Shown here: positions 24,011 through 33,344 of the stretch, one piece after another
Layout of the letters: the number at the start of each line of letters is the position of its first letter
Numbering within the stretch: position 1 is the stretch's first letter
Origin: Acidimicrobiales bacterium
GTDB taxonomy: Bacteria; Actinomycetota; Acidimicrobiia; Acidimicrobiales; Aldehydirespiratoraceae
Assembly: GCA_041394245.1 (NCBI GenBank)
Contig: JAWKIR010000003.1
Location: 372,001-436,000 of the forward strand
Direction: 5' to 3'
Length of the DNA: 64,000 nt
The notes under the pieces: model-generated
What the model was told of the DNA's origin: nothing
The model's input: only the letters and a program-made list of their open reading frames with translations
Databases searched by the model: none
Translations under genes and position numbers: made by a program

Positions 24011-25339
24011 TCAGAACGCCTGGATGGTGTGGTGGTGGGTCATCGCCGAACCGGCGGGACCGAGGAGCATCTGGGCCCGGAGATTGCGGGCGTGGAACAG
24101 TCGCACCAGGGCCTCGTCGTGGACGCCGGCGGTGTCGGCGAGTACGAACTCCTCCAGCTTCGCGTCCCCCTCACGCCAGTCGGCGGGGCGGGCGCCGAGC
24201 AGTGTCCCGAGATCGTCGAGGTCGGCCTCGGCGACGGCATCGCCGATCTCGTCGCGGCGCTGGAGGTGGCGGGCCAGCCGGAACAGGGTACGCAGCTCGT
24301 ACTGGAGGAACGGATCGTCCGAGTTGATGTTGCGCAGTGCCCGCACCATGTGGAGGTGCCCGGGTTGGGCGGCCGACACCCGGGCCGAGGGCATGTCGAC
24401 CGTGGGGAGATCGACGCCGAGTTCTTCGGCGAGCGCCTCCGTGGCGAAGAGGTTCGTCTCGCAACACCACTGGAGATTCGTCATGAGATCCGACGCCGCC
24501 GAAGGGTCCTTCAGCGCGTGGCTCATCGCGAGCTGGTTCGAGAGCGTGAACGCCAGGTGGTGCCACCGGATCGCCGACAGATCGACGGGTGCCCCCGACA
24601 GCTCCTCGTAGCGGGCGTAGAGCCGGTTCATGTCGCCGTAGCCGACGATGGTGTCGCGCATGCGCCACGCGGCGAGGTCCATCATCGGGTCGCCGATGTG
24701 GCCGAGCTCGAGATCGAGCACGGCGACGATCCTCCCGTCGGCGTGATGGAACTGGCCCGAGTCCCACACGATGGGGGCTTCGCGGCCGCCGGTGTCGATC
24801 GGATTGCGCCGCAACCATCCGAGGAAGAACTCGAGGAACGGATCGGGGTGGATCTTGAGCGAGCGATAGTGCTCCTCGTAGCGCTCGAGCCCGATCACGC
24901 CGGCCCGGGCCGGGTCGTCGGCCCGGTGGATCCCGGCGGCGACGAACGGTTCGATCGACAGTGCGTGGAGCCGGGCCAGGATGGCCAGATAGTCGTCGAC
25001 CACGGCATCACGCTCGTCGTCGTCGACATCGGGGAAGTGCTCCTGCCCGGCCACCCGGTCCATCACGTAGGCGGTGGGCTCGTCGATCCAGCCCCGCACC
25101 GTCGCGACGGGGATGCCGTGTTCGCCCAGCAACCGCTGGAACGTCATCTCGTGGCGCAGCGGGAAGATGAGCGGCATGTCGGTGCGATCGCCCCGCACCA
25201 CCAGCTCGTGACGGACCCCGTCGCGCTCGACGGTGGCGAACCACACCGGGCGCCAACGCGTCTGACGGGCCAGTTCGACGACCTCGCCGCCGAAGTCGCG
25301 CTCGAACCAGCGGATGATGAGGTCGTCGGCCGGATTCAT
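24011..25339 (-). CDS. APH-like phosphotransferase family protein
   Basis: A 442-residue member of the aminoglycoside-phosphotransferase-like fold often found beside acyl-CoA dehydrogenases. It has a nucleotide-binding lobe with LVVRGDRTD, an AYVMDRVAG hinge and a C-lobe with AVLDLELGHIGDPMMDLAAW (metal-binding Asp). The usual HGD...N catalytic loop reads IVWDSGQFHH, so His is replaced by Trp and the metal Asn by His. It may be a subfamily with altered chemistry. The start lies at the left edge of a divergent intergenic region shared with the DUF222 gene. Confidence 0.82.
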   Translation of the reverse strand: MNPADDLIIRWFERDFGGEVVELARQTRWRPVWFATVERDGVRHELVVRGDRTDMPLIFPLRHEMTFQRLLGEHGIPVATVRGWIDEPTAYVMDRVAGQEHFPDVDDDERDAVVDDYLAILARLHALSIEPFVAAGIHRADDPARAGVIGLERYEEHYRSLKIHPDPFLEFFLGWLRRNPIDTGGREAPIVWDSGQFHHADGRIVAVLDLELGHIGDPMMDLAAWRMRDTIVGYGDMNRLYARYEELSGAPVDLSAIRWHHLAFTLSNQLAMSHALKDPSAASDLMTNLQWCCETNLFATEALAEELGVDLPTVDMPSARVSAAQPGHLHMVRALRNINSDDPFLQYELRTLFRLARHLQRRDEIGDAVAEADLDDLGTLLGARPADWREGDAKLEEFVLADTAGVHDEALVRLFHARNLRAQMLLGPAGSAMTHHHTIQAF

Positions 25340-25471
25340 CGGTGGGCATTCTCACCCGCCGAGTGCCGGTCGTGCACGTCCCCGCGGGGACGTTTTCGGG
25401 CGGCAACCCCTGTCATACCCCGTCGATACGTTCGGTTCAGGACACATCGAGCACACCGGGAGACGACGGCC

Positions 25472-26818
25472 ATGACCCCCACCGACGAGATTCCACTGGA
25501 GCGACTCGAGGCGCAGATCACCGAGTGGTCGGGCCACATCGCAGCCGCCACAGCCCAGCTCCTCGGTTGGATCGCGGCCTACGACCGACGGGAAGGCTGG
25601 CGGTCCTGGGGCTGCAAGTCCGCCGCCCAGTGGCTGTCGTGGAAGTGCGGCGACACCCTGCACACCGCCCGCGAGAAGGTCCGGGTCGCGCGCGCCCTCG
25701 AGGACCTGCCCCGAATCGAGGCCGCGTTCCGGGTGGGCGAGCTGTCCTACTCCAAGGTGCGGGCCATCACCCGGGTGGCGGTGGCGGCCGACGACGAGGA
25801 CTGGCTCGACCTGGCGAGGAACTCCACCGGAGCCGAGCTGGAACGAATCGTCGCCAGTGTGCGGTCGGTGCTCGAGCGCAACGAGAACCGCACCGCCGGC
25901 GAGGCGTTCGAGCAACGGAGGATCACCCGATCGGCCAAGGGCGCCGGCGTCGACCGACTCCTCGCCGACATCCCGAGCGACATGGCCGAAACCGTCATGG
26001 CGGCTGTCGACGTGGTCGCGTCCCACATGATCGACGAGGCGACCACCGGCGGCGGCTCGCGACGCGAGGTGATCGCCGAGCGCGGGGGCATGGCCGCCAT
26101 CCGCGTCGACGCCCTGGTGCAGATCGCCGAACGGATCCTGGCCGCGGCACCGGCCGCGGCCGAGCGCGGCGACATCGGTCGTCTGCAGCTCGTGATCGAC
26201 AGCGATGCGGTGGAAGCCCTTGGCCGCGACTCGGTCGAGGAAGCCGGCGACACCAGCGATCCCGGCGAACAGACACTCGCCGGGCGACGCGTCGGCCCCG
26301 AGATCGCCCAGCGATGGGCCTGCGACATCCGGGCATCCGTGCTCCTCGAGCACGACGGCCATCCCCACGACCAGGGCCGGGAGTCGCGTACCCCCAATCG
26401 TCGGCTGCGCCGGGCCCTCCATCGACGCGACGGCGGACAGTGCCGTTTCCCGGGATGCGGCACGACCTCGTGGCTCCACGCCCACCACGTCGTGCACTGG
26501 ACGCTGGGAGGTCCGACCGCACTCGACAACCTGGTCAGCCTCTGCGGCTTCCACCATCACCTCGTCCACGAAGGCGGGTGGTCGGTCGCCGTGACCGATC
26601 GGGCCATCGTGTGGTCGGATCCCGACGGGGTTCCGGCGACGGTCGAGCCGTTGGCGGGCGATTCCTCGACCGTGGCCGACATCGGCCGAGCGGCCGGGGT
26701 GGCGCCGGACTCGATCACCTCACGGTGGCAGAACGATCGGCTCGACTTCGGTTTCGTGGTCTCCGTGATCGTCGAGAACTGCATCCGGGCCCGGGCGACG
26801 CTAGGCATACCGGCATGA
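25472..26818 (+). CDS. DUF222 / HNH endonuclease domain protein
   Basis: A 448-residue protein of the actinobacterial DUF222-HNH family. DUF222 begins near EAQITEWSGHIAAATAQLLG and contains SWKCGDTLHTAREKVRVARA and VGELSYSKVRAITRVA. The HNH nuclease motif follows at CRFPGCGTTSWLHAHHVVHW, then LDNLVSLCGFHHHLVHEGGW. These multicopy genes are common in actinobacteria (the 13E12-repeat type) and their role is unknown. ATG 25472 follows GGGAGA; a much longer upstream open frame is an antisense shadow of the phosphotransferase gene. Confidence 0.88.
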   Translation: MTPTDEIPLERLEAQITEWSGHIAAATAQLLGWIAAYDRREGWRSWGCKSAAQWLSWKCGDTLHTAREKVRVARALEDLPRIEAAFRVGELSYSKVRAITRVAVAADDEDWLDLARNSTGAELERIVASVRSVLERNENRTAGEAFEQRRITRSAKGAGVDRLLADIPSDMAETVMAAVDVVASHMIDEATTGGGSRREVIAERGGMAAIRVDALVQIAERILAAAPAAAERGDIGRLQLVIDSDAVEALGRDSVEEAGDTSDPGEQTLAGRRVGPEIAQRWACDIRASVLLEHDGHPHDQGRESRTPNRRLRRALHRRDGGQCRFPGCGTTSWLHAHHVVHWTLGGPTALDNLVSLCGFHHHLVHEGGWSVAVTDRAIVWSDPDGVPATVEPLAGDSSTVADIGRAAGVAPDSITSRWQNDRLDFGFVVSVIVENCIRARATLGIPA

Positions 26819-27843
26819 CCGAACGACTGGTGATCGGCGTGCTGTACCCGCCCGACTGGAACGACGACTTCGACGACGACCTCGACCGACTGCGGGCCAT
26901 CGACCCGAGGATCGAGGTGATCGCCGAGCGCTACGTGGAACCCTTCGAAGCACGGACGGGGCGCGGTGTCCCGCCCTATGACGACATCATGCACCTGGTA
27001 CCAGAGCTGACCGATGCCCAGCGCGACGTGTTCGGGCGCATCGACTGCTGCATGGCCATCGACCTGCCCTTCGACGTCGCCGACGTCGCCCCCAACCTGC
27101 GATGGGTCCAGGGAGTCGGCGCCGGCATCGCCCAGTTGCAGTCGGCCGGCCTGCACGAGGCCGGAATCCGGTTGACCAACGGTTCGGGGCTCACCTCGGC
27201 CGCCATCGCCGAGTTCGTCTGGGCCCGCATCCTCGGCGAATACAAGCGCACCCGCGACCTCGATGCCGTGCAGGCCGACCACAAGTGGACCCCGGTCTAC
27301 GGCGAACAGATCGCCGGGAAGACCATCGCCCTGATCGGCTTCGGGCCGATCAATCAGGCGGTGGCCGCGCTCGCCCGAGCCTTCGGACTACGCGTCCTGT
27401 GTCTACGCCGCAGCGCGGCCGCCGACCCGTTGATCGACGAGGTCTTCGGCCCGGATCAGCTGCACTCGATGCTCGGCCAGGCCGACATCACGGTGGGTGC
27501 GGTTCCCGAGTCGGCGGCCACCGAGAACCTCATGGACGCGGCGTCGTTCGCGTCGATGCCGGCCGGGTCGATGTTCGTCAACGTGGGCCGGGGCACCCTC
27601 GTCGACGAAGACGCCCTGGCCGACGCACTCACCACGGGGCACCTGCGCGCCGCAGCGATCGACGTCGCCCGGGTCGAGCCGCTCCCCGCCGATTCGCCAC
27701 TCTGGCAGGCACCCAACCTCTACCTGTCGGCGCACTGCTCGACCGACCCCACGAAGCTCTTCGAGAACCTCCATCGGCTGTTCGAGGACAATGTCCGCCG
27801 TTTCATCGCCGGCGAGCCGTTGCGCAACGAGGTGGCCGGCTGA
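26815..27843 (+). CDS. D-2-hydroxyacid dehydrogenase family protein
   Basis: A 342-residue NAD-dependent dehydrogenase. The nucleotide-binding motif is IALIGFGPINQAVAALARAF near residue 164; VGAVPESAATENLMD and FVNVGRGTLVDEDAL follow, with the catalytic Glu in DVARVEPLPADSPLW and His in YLSAHCSTD. Probably oxidises or reduces a 2-hydroxy/2-keto acid; substrate unknown. The start ATG overlaps the HNH gene stop (ATGA), an unusual pairing that may be only transcriptional. Confidence 0.88.
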   Translation: MTERLVIGVLYPPDWNDDFDDDLDRLRAIDPRIEVIAERYVEPFEARTGRGVPPYDDIMHLVPELTDAQRDVFGRIDCCMAIDLPFDVADVAPNLRWVQGVGAGIAQLQSAGLHEAGIRLTNGSGLTSAAIAEFVWARILGEYKRTRDLDAVQADHKWTPVYGEQIAGKTIALIGFGPINQAVAALARAFGLRVLCLRRSAAADPLIDEVFGPDQLHSMLGQADITVGAVPESAATENLMDAASFASMPAGSMFVNVGRGTLVDEDALADALTTGHLRAAAIDVARVEPLPADSPLWQAPNLYLSAHCSTDPTKLFENLHRLFEDNVRRFIAGEPLRNEVAG

Positions 27844-27852
27844 CCCGAACGG

Positions 27853-28602
27853 TCAGAGTTCCTCCCAATCCACCCGGTCGTCGCGGTTGGGTTGGCGACC
27901 GGTGCGCAGCGGGCACAGCGGTGCCGCGGCGAGGAGGATCCGGTGCCAATCGGTGGAGGCCGGACGCACCGCCTCGCGCCAGGAGCGGAGGCCGTCGTCG
28001 CTCGACTGCACCGCCTCGGCCGCAGCCCACGCCTCGTAGCCCGGCAGCGCCCAGACCACGATCAACTCGTCGTCGTCGCGCATGGCCGTGGTCCATGCAC
28101 CGACCATCGTCCAGCCGAACGGTTCGTAGGCCGGCATCGCATGGCTGCGGACGAGTTCCAAGGTGTCGACTGCGGTGCCGGGGCGAACCTTGATGATCTC
28201 GTGGGCGCAGACCTCGGCCCGCAGGCCGGAGGTGAGGGTGTCGGTGATCGTCGGCATCCACGGCGCCGGGAGCAGGATCCGATCGAACCCGCCCTTGCGG
28301 AACTCCGACGCCTTCTTCCACCACTTGGCGAGCTTCGGGTCCTGGAGGTCGGCGCCCACCGTCTCGCCGCCGAACGAACGGGCCAGCCCGTCGAGTCCCG
28401 GTTCCTCCCAGATGTTGCAGACCTGGGGCCACCGTCCGGTACTGCCGACCACACCCCAGACCCCGAAGCAGAGTTGGCCGCGGTCCTCCTGGGCGTTGGG
28501 ACTCCAGTTGGCGGTCATGTGGTGCATGTAGTCACCCCGATGCACCCCCCGGATGTCGATGAACTCGTGGATGTAGGCCTTCTCGTTGACCGAGGTGTTC
28601 AT
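27853..28602 (-). CDS. Hypothetical protein, 249 aa
   Basis: Unknown protein in a lipid-metabolism operon. It has two similar-looking halves (FIDIRGVHRGDYMHHMTANW early; EIIKVRPGTAVDTLELVRSH later) suggestive of a tandem ferredoxin-like/dimeric alpha-beta-barrel fold, as in NIPSNAP or EthD proteins. That assignment is tentative. The start ATG 28602 overlaps the CoA ligase stop (ATGA); upstream in-frame starts would run into the ligase gene. Last gene of the leftward operon 32012-27853. Confidence 0.68.
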   Translation of the reverse strand: MNTSVNEKAYIHEFIDIRGVHRGDYMHHMTANWSPNAQEDRGQLCFGVWGVVGSTGRWPQVCNIWEEPGLDGLARSFGGETVGADLQDPKLAKWWKKASEFRKGGFDRILLPAPWMPTITDTLTSGLRAEVCAHEIIKVRPGTAVDTLELVRSHAMPAYEPFGWTMVGAWTTAMRDDDELIVVWALPGYEAWAAAEAVQSSDDGLRSWREAVRPASTDWHRILLAAAPLCPLRTGRQPNRDDRVDWEEL

Positions 28603-29984
28603 TGCAGTTCCCTTCGCAGGAGCTTCCCGACATCGCTGCGGGGGAGTCGTTCGATTCGTTCGTACCGCACCGGCACCTTGTAGGGCGCGAGATGGGTTCG
28701 ACACGCCGCTTCGAGGTCGGCATCGGGAGCGTCGCCGACCACGAACGCGACCGGAACCTCCCCGAGGCGGTCATCGGGCATGCCGACGACGGCGGCTTCA
28801 CGGATGCCGACCACCGAGGCCAGCACCTCCTCGACCTCGTCGGGGAAGACCTTGTTGCCACCGCGATTGATCAGGTCACCGACGCGGCCCTCGATCCACA
28901 CCCACCCGTCGTCGAGCCGAGCGAGGTCGCCGGTCCGCACGAATCCGTCGGCGCCGAGCCGGTCGCCGAGCGTCGCGACGACACCGTCAGCCGGCGGGGC
29001 CGGCGGCTTCACCGACAGCTCGCCGACGCCACGGTCGTCGGGTGCGTCGATCCGGACCTCGACCCCGGGGTGAGGCCGACCGACCGCACCGATCCGCTCG
29101 GGGTGGGCCTTGGCGTCGGCCGCCGTCCATCCGATCACCTCACCGAGTTCGGCCTGGCCGTAGCCGTTGAGTACGAACACGCCGAATCGTTCGGTGAAGC
29201 GGCGGGCCTGGAACGGCGACAGCGGCGCGGTGATCGAGCGCACATAGCGCAGGGGGCCGAGATCGCTGATCTCCGCATCGTCGTTGAGCATCGCGATCGA
29301 CGCGGGCGGCAGCACGGTCGAGCGGATCTCGTGGCGGCGCACGAGCGTGGCGAACTCGGTGGTGGTGAAGCGGTCCATGAGCACCAGCGGCGCGCCGGCC
29401 CGCAGCCCGAACAGGGCGTTGTAGATCCCGGCGTTGAGCGCCATCGGTACCGGGATCAGGTTGGGCGAGGGGCGTTTCGCCGTGTCTCGCGCAGCCGAGA
29501 GCGGGCCCAGCACCCGATCGATGATCTCGAGATAGGCGTCGTGGTGATGCACGATCGCCTTGGGCTCACCCGTCGTGCCGCTGGTGAAGAGCACGAAGGC
29601 CGCGCCCGGTTCGTGCACGGCCGACCCCGACCGTCGTTCGACCGCGGTGCCGACGACGACCGCAGCGACACCGGTTCGTTCGAGCAGCGACTCGACGGCC
29701 GCGTCGGGCAGCCGGTCGTTGACCGGAACGAAGACGGCACCGTGCCGCCAGATCGCGGTCATGGCGATCACGGTCTCGCATCCGCCCGACCGCACCGCCA
29801 CCGCCGCACCGACCGGTACCCCGGCGGCGGCCAGCTCGCTCCGCAGACGTTCCACTTCCGCTCGCGCCTCGCCCGCCGTCCACGACCGGGTCGATCCGTG
29901 CAGCAGCACCTCGTCGTCGCCGAACGGATGGTCGATCAGCAGCGACGAGAGGTCGACGTGCTCCGCCGACGACGGCTCACCCAT
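28599..29984 (-). CDS. AMP-dependent acyl-CoA synthetase/ligase
   Basis: A 461-residue ANL-superfamily ligase activating a carboxylic acid as acyl-AMP and then CoA thioester. The P-loop is FVLFTSGTTGEPKAIVH near 155, with LNGYGQAELGEVIGW near 275, the hinge Asp region FVRTGDLARLDDGWVWIEGR and the C-terminal catalytic Lys in PRSDVGKLLRRELQ. Shorter than typical 520-550-residue members because the N-terminal lobe is compact. Start ATG 29984 overlaps the enoyl-CoA hydratase stop. Confidence 0.9.
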   Translation of the reverse strand: MGEPSSAEHVDLSSLLIDHPFGDDEVLLHGSTRSWTAGEARAEVERLRSELAAAGVPVGAAVAVRSGGCETVIAMTAIWRHGAVFVPVNDRLPDAAVESLLERTGVAAVVVGTAVERRSGSAVHEPGAAFVLFTSGTTGEPKAIVHHHDAYLEIIDRVLGPLSAARDTAKRPSPNLIPVPMALNAGIYNALFGLRAGAPLVLMDRFTTTEFATLVRRHEIRSTVLPPASIAMLNDDAEISDLGPLRYVRSITAPLSPFQARRFTERFGVFVLNGYGQAELGEVIGWTAADAKAHPERIGAVGRPHPGVEVRIDAPDDRGVGELSVKPPAPPADGVVATLGDRLGADGFVRTGDLARLDDGWVWIEGRVGDLINRGGNKVFPDEVEEVLASVVGIREAAVVGMPDDRLGEVPVAFVVGDAPDADLEAACRTHLAPYKVPVRYERIERLPRSDVGKLLRRELQ

Positions 29985-30789
29985 CGGCGAGCGGCTGCCA
30001 CTCCGGGTCACGCTTCTCGGCGAAGGCCCGCGGCCCCTCGTCCTGATCGGGGTGACCCCACATGCCGACGAGATGCTGCGCACCAGCCCGGCAGGCGTCG
30101 GTGAGTCCCAACTCGAGTGCGCCCCACAGGGCCTTCTTGGTGGCGGCCATCGCCGCCGGGGAGTTCCTGGCGATCGTCTCACCGATCTCCTGGGCCCGAG
30201 CCCGCAGCTGCTCGGGCGGATCGACGATCTCGGAGATCATCCCCAACTCGTAGGCCCGTTCGGCGCCCATGCGTTCGTACTTGCCCATGAAGGCCATCCG
30301 CATCACGGCTTCGACCGGCATCTTCTTCATCAGCCCGATCGCCTCGATGGCGACGACCTGCCCGACCGACACGTGGGGGTCGAAGAACTGGGCATCGCTC
30401 GCCGCGATCACGATGTCGGCGTCGGCCACCCAGTGGAACCCCCCGCCGCAACAGATGCCGTTGACCGCGGTGATCACGGGCTTCCACACCTCCTGGTGCC
30501 ACGAGGTGAAGTGGACGTCGAAGTCCTCCATGGACTGGCGGTAGCGCTCCATGCCGATCCCGTCGGAGGCGAGCTCGCCCACGTCGACACCGGTCTGGAA
30601 GTCGCGGCCGTTGCCGGTGTGCACGATCACCCGAACCTCGGGGTCGGCGTCGAGCTCACGCCAGGAGACCGCGAACTCGTCACGCATGTCGCCGCTCATG
30701 GCGTTGCGCACGTCGGGTCGGTCGTTGACCAGCCAGCCGACGGGGCCGTCACGGAAGACCTCGAGATGATCGAACGACGAGTAGTTCAC
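29977..30789 (-). CDS. Enoyl-CoA hydratase/isomerase family protein
   Basis: A 270-residue crotonase-fold enzyme. The oxyanion-hole regions are visible in GRDFQTGVDVGEL and NGICCGGGFHWVADADIVIA. DPHVSVGQVVAIEAIGLMKK replaces the usual PE...G segment, so the catalytic Glu pair is not clearly conserved. Helices near the C-terminus (SPAAMAATKKALWGALELGL) are standard. The GTG start overlaps the acyl-CoA dehydrogenase stop (GTGA). Likely acts on a CoA thioester produced by the neighbouring ligase and dehydrogenase. Confidence 0.88.
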   Translation of the reverse strand: MNYSSFDHLEVFRDGPVGWLVNDRPDVRNAMSGDMRDEFAVSWRELDADPEVRVIVHTGNGRDFQTGVDVGELASDGIGMERYRQSMEDFDVHFTSWHQEVWKPVITAVNGICCGGGFHWVADADIVIAASDAQFFDPHVSVGQVVAIEAIGLMKKMPVEAVMRMAFMGKYERMGAERAYELGMISEIVDPPEQLRARAQEIGETIARNSPAAMAATKKALWGALELGLTDACRAGAQHLVGMWGHPDQDEGPRAFAEKRDPEWQPLADG

Positions 30790-32012
30790 GAGCGGGGTAC
30801 TTCCTGCCAGGGGGCGCCGTGCCAGGGGTCGGGCTCGCGGGGAAGCCCGAGCACCTGCTCGCCCAATACGTTCTTGTTGATCTCGGTGGTGCCGCCCTCG
30901 ATCGAGTTGGCACGACTGCGGATCATGCCGCGGACCTGGTGGGGCATGTCGGGACCCTCCCACGCCATCGACGCGGCGCCAAGGCGATCCACCGCGGCGA
31001 GCTGCAACGCCTGGTTGAGCACGGCCTGGTGCACCTTGCCGATCGAGGCGGCCGGGCCCGGGGTACCGCCCGCCTTGACGGTGGCGCGCACCCGCTGGTT
31101 GGTCCAGTCGCGGATGCGTTCCTCGGCGTAGAGCCGCATCACACGATCGCGGGCCACCGGATCGAGGTGTCCCGGGGCGGCCAACAGCTCGTCGACGCCT
31201 CGCCCGCCGAGACGACCGATGCCACCTGAGCCGGCACCGGCCACCATCTGACGCTCGCTCGAGAGGGTCGCCCCGGCCACCCGCCAGCCGTCGCCGGCCT
31301 CGCCGACCCGCTGGAAGTCGGGCACCCGCACCTCGTCGAGCCACACCTCGTTGAAGTCGACCTCGCCACCCATGTGGCGCAGCTCGCGCACCTCGACCCC
31401 CGGGACCCGCAGATCGACGAGGAAGTAGGTGATGCCCTTGCGCTTCGGCTGTTCGGGATGGGTGCGGGCGAGACAGATCGCTAAGTCGGAGCGGTGCGCC
31501 CAGGTGCTCCACACCTTCTGGCCCGACAGCACCCATTCGTCGCCGTCGCGTTCGGCTCGCATGGACAGCGACGCGAGATCGGAGCCGGCGCCCGGTTCGG
31601 AGAAGAGCTGGCACCAGCGCTCCTCGTTTCGGACCATGGGCGGGAGGAAGCGGAGCCGCTGCTCCTCGGTGCCGAAGGCGAACAGGGCCGAGGCCGTGTT
31701 GTTCAACCCGAGCGGATTGAGCCGACCCAGGTTGTGCGGGGCGAGGACGGACTCGACGACACGGGCCTGGGCGTTGGTGAGATCGAGGCCGCCGTAGGGC
31801 ACGGGCCACGTGGCGACGGCCAGACCGGCATCGGCGAACGTCGGATACCAGGCCTCGTAGTCGGCCCGGGGCCGCGCGGCACGCAGCGCGTCGGGGCCTT
31901 CGGCTGCGGCGCGGCGCCACGATTCGGGCACGTGCGCCTCGACCCAGTCGGTCACGACGGCCACGATCTCGTCGTCGGTTGCGCTGCGGTCCAGTGTCAG
32001 CCGCTCGCTCAT
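30786..32012 (-). CDS. Acyl-CoA dehydrogenase family protein
   Basis: A 408-residue flavoprotein with the ACAD architecture: N-terminal helical domain with TWPVPYGGLDLTNAQARV, a middle beta domain with CQLFSEPGAGSDLASLSMRA and VLSGQKVWSTWAHRSDLAIC, and a C-terminal helical domain ending GGTTEINKNVLGEQVLGLPR (FAD/substrate loop). It resembles subfamily members acting on branched or steroid side-chain CoA esters. First gene of a four-gene leftward operon; ATG 32012 is chosen over an in-frame ATG at 32030. Confidence 0.9.
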   Translation of the reverse strand: MSERLTLDRSATDDEIVAVVTDWVEAHVPESWRRAAAEGPDALRAARPRADYEAWYPTFADAGLAVATWPVPYGGLDLTNAQARVVESVLAPHNLGRLNPLGLNNTASALFAFGTEEQRLRFLPPMVRNEERWCQLFSEPGAGSDLASLSMRAERDGDEWVLSGQKVWSTWAHRSDLAICLARTHPEQPKRKGITYFLVDLRVPGVEVRELRHMGGEVDFNEVWLDEVRVPDFQRVGEAGDGWRVAGATLSSERQMVAGAGSGGIGRLGGRGVDELLAAPGHLDPVARDRVMRLYAEERIRDWTNQRVRATVKAGGTPGPAASIGKVHQAVLNQALQLAAVDRLGAASMAWEGPDMPHQVRGMIRSRANSIEGGTTEINKNVLGEQVLGLPREPDPWHGAPWQEVPRS

Positions 32013-32057
32013 CCGGACGTTCTCCCCCATCTCCGTGGCGGGTCTACATTACCGGCC

Positions 32058-33344
32058 ATGACCGAACCGGCGATCACCGACGAAGGGCTGGCCCGTCTGC
32101 GAGCCCGCATCGGTGTCGCCCAACCCCATCCGCAACCGCCGTGGTACCGCGACCCGGGGATCGACGCGTTCCGCCATGTCGCCGAGGCGACCGGTGACGA
32201 CAACCCGCTGTGGTGCGACCCCGACTACGCGACGTCGACCGTGTGGGGCGGCCCGATCGCCTCACCCAACCTCAACGGCGGCGACACCCTCATCGGCGAG
32301 AACGAGATCACGTCGCTCGAACCCGACACGAAAGCCCTGCTCAAGGGCGACCCGCTGAAGGGAGCCCACGCGTACTACGCCGGGAGCTTCCGCGAGTGGT
32401 GGGCACCGCTTCGGCCCGGCACCCGCGTCACGCGCCGCAACGCGCTGGTCGGTGTCCACGACAAGCCCAGCGAGTTCGCGGAACGGACCGTTCACGAGTG
32501 GACGGGCGAAGTGTTCGGTGCCCCCGACCACATGCTGTCGGCCCAGTACCGCCTCATGATCCGCACCGACCGCAAGAAGGTCGAGGCCAAGGGCGACAAC
32601 ACGAAGTACGCCGACACCGAGATCGCGCCCTACGGCGACGAGCAGCTCGCCGAGATCGACGCCGCCTACGCGGGAGAAGTCGACCGCCGACGTGGCGCCG
32701 AACCCCGCTGGTTCGAAGACGTCCGGGAGGGCGACGTCGTCACCCCCCTCGTGAAGGGTCCCCTGCGAGTCACCGACATGATCGTCTGGCACACCGGTAT
32801 GGGCATGGGGCTCTACGGCGTGAAGGCGCTGCGGCTCGCGCATCAGCAGCGTCAGCGGGTCCCGGGCTTCTTCCGACCCGACGACCTCAACATCCCCGAT
32901 GTCCACCAGCGCGTCCACTGGGATCCGGAATGGGCCAGGCGGGCCGGCAACCCGGCGATCTACGACTACGGGCGCATGCGCGAGACCTGGCTCGTGCACC
33001 TGTGCACCGACTGGATGGGCGACGACGCCTGGCTCTGGAAGCTCGACGTCGAGTTCCGCAAGTTCAACTATGTCGGCGACACGCACTGGATGCGGGGCGA
33101 GGTCGTCCGTACATACCTGGCCGAGGGTGACCGCCCCGCCGTCGACCTCGAGATCCGGGGCGAGAACCAGCGCGGCGAAGTGACCTGCCCCGGCCACGCA
33201 ACCATCCTGCTGCCGAGCCGTGAACACGGCCCGGTCCGACTCCCCGAACCACCGGGAGGAGCAACGACGTGCGCGGGCACGCTCGACGCGCTGGTCGAGC
33301 GATTCGCGGCCGCGGAGAAACCGGCGAACGAGGACGAGCGATGA
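32058..33344 (+). CDS. FAS1-like / MaoC-like dehydratase domain protein
   Basis: A 428-residue protein with a tandem hot-dog layout. The first half has DAFRHVAEATGDDNPLWCDP, DYATSTVWGGPIASPNL and SFREWWAPLRPGTRVTRR. The second has WFEDVREGDVVTPLVKGPLR and IYDYGRMRETWLVHLCTDWM, with GEVTCPGHATILLPSR near the end. Such FAS1-DH-domain proteins hydrate or dehydrate enoyl/3-hydroxyacyl-CoA. It is divergent from the acyl-CoA dehydrogenase and co-directional with the second CoA ligase, whose start overlaps its stop, extending the lipid cluster to both strands. Confidence 0.85.
   Translation: MTEPAITDEGLARLRARIGVAQPHPQPPWYRDPGIDAFRHVAEATGDDNPLWCDPDYATSTVWGGPIASPNLNGGDTLIGENEITSLEPDTKALLKGDPLKGAHAYYAGSFREWWAPLRPGTRVTRRNALVGVHDKPSEFAERTVHEWTGEVFGAPDHMLSAQYRLMIRTDRKKVEAKGDNTKYADTEIAPYGDEQLAEIDAAYAGEVDRRRGAEPRWFEDVREGDVVTPLVKGPLRVTDMIVWHTGMGMGLYGVKALRLAHQQRQRVPGFFRPDDLNIPDVHQRVHWDPEWARRAGNPAIYDYGRMRETWLVHLCTDWMGDDAWLWKLDVEFRKFNYVGDTHWMRGEVVRTYLAEGDRPAVDLEIRGENQRGEVTCPGHATILLPSREHGPVRLPEPPGGATTCAGTLDALVERFAAAEKPANEDER

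Noticed and set aside
24029..25471. N-terminal extension of the DUF222/HNH reading frame
   Set aside because: The upstream part is antisense to the phosphotransferase gene and is not protein-like; the family start MTPTDE... at 25472 has a ribosome-binding site and normal length.
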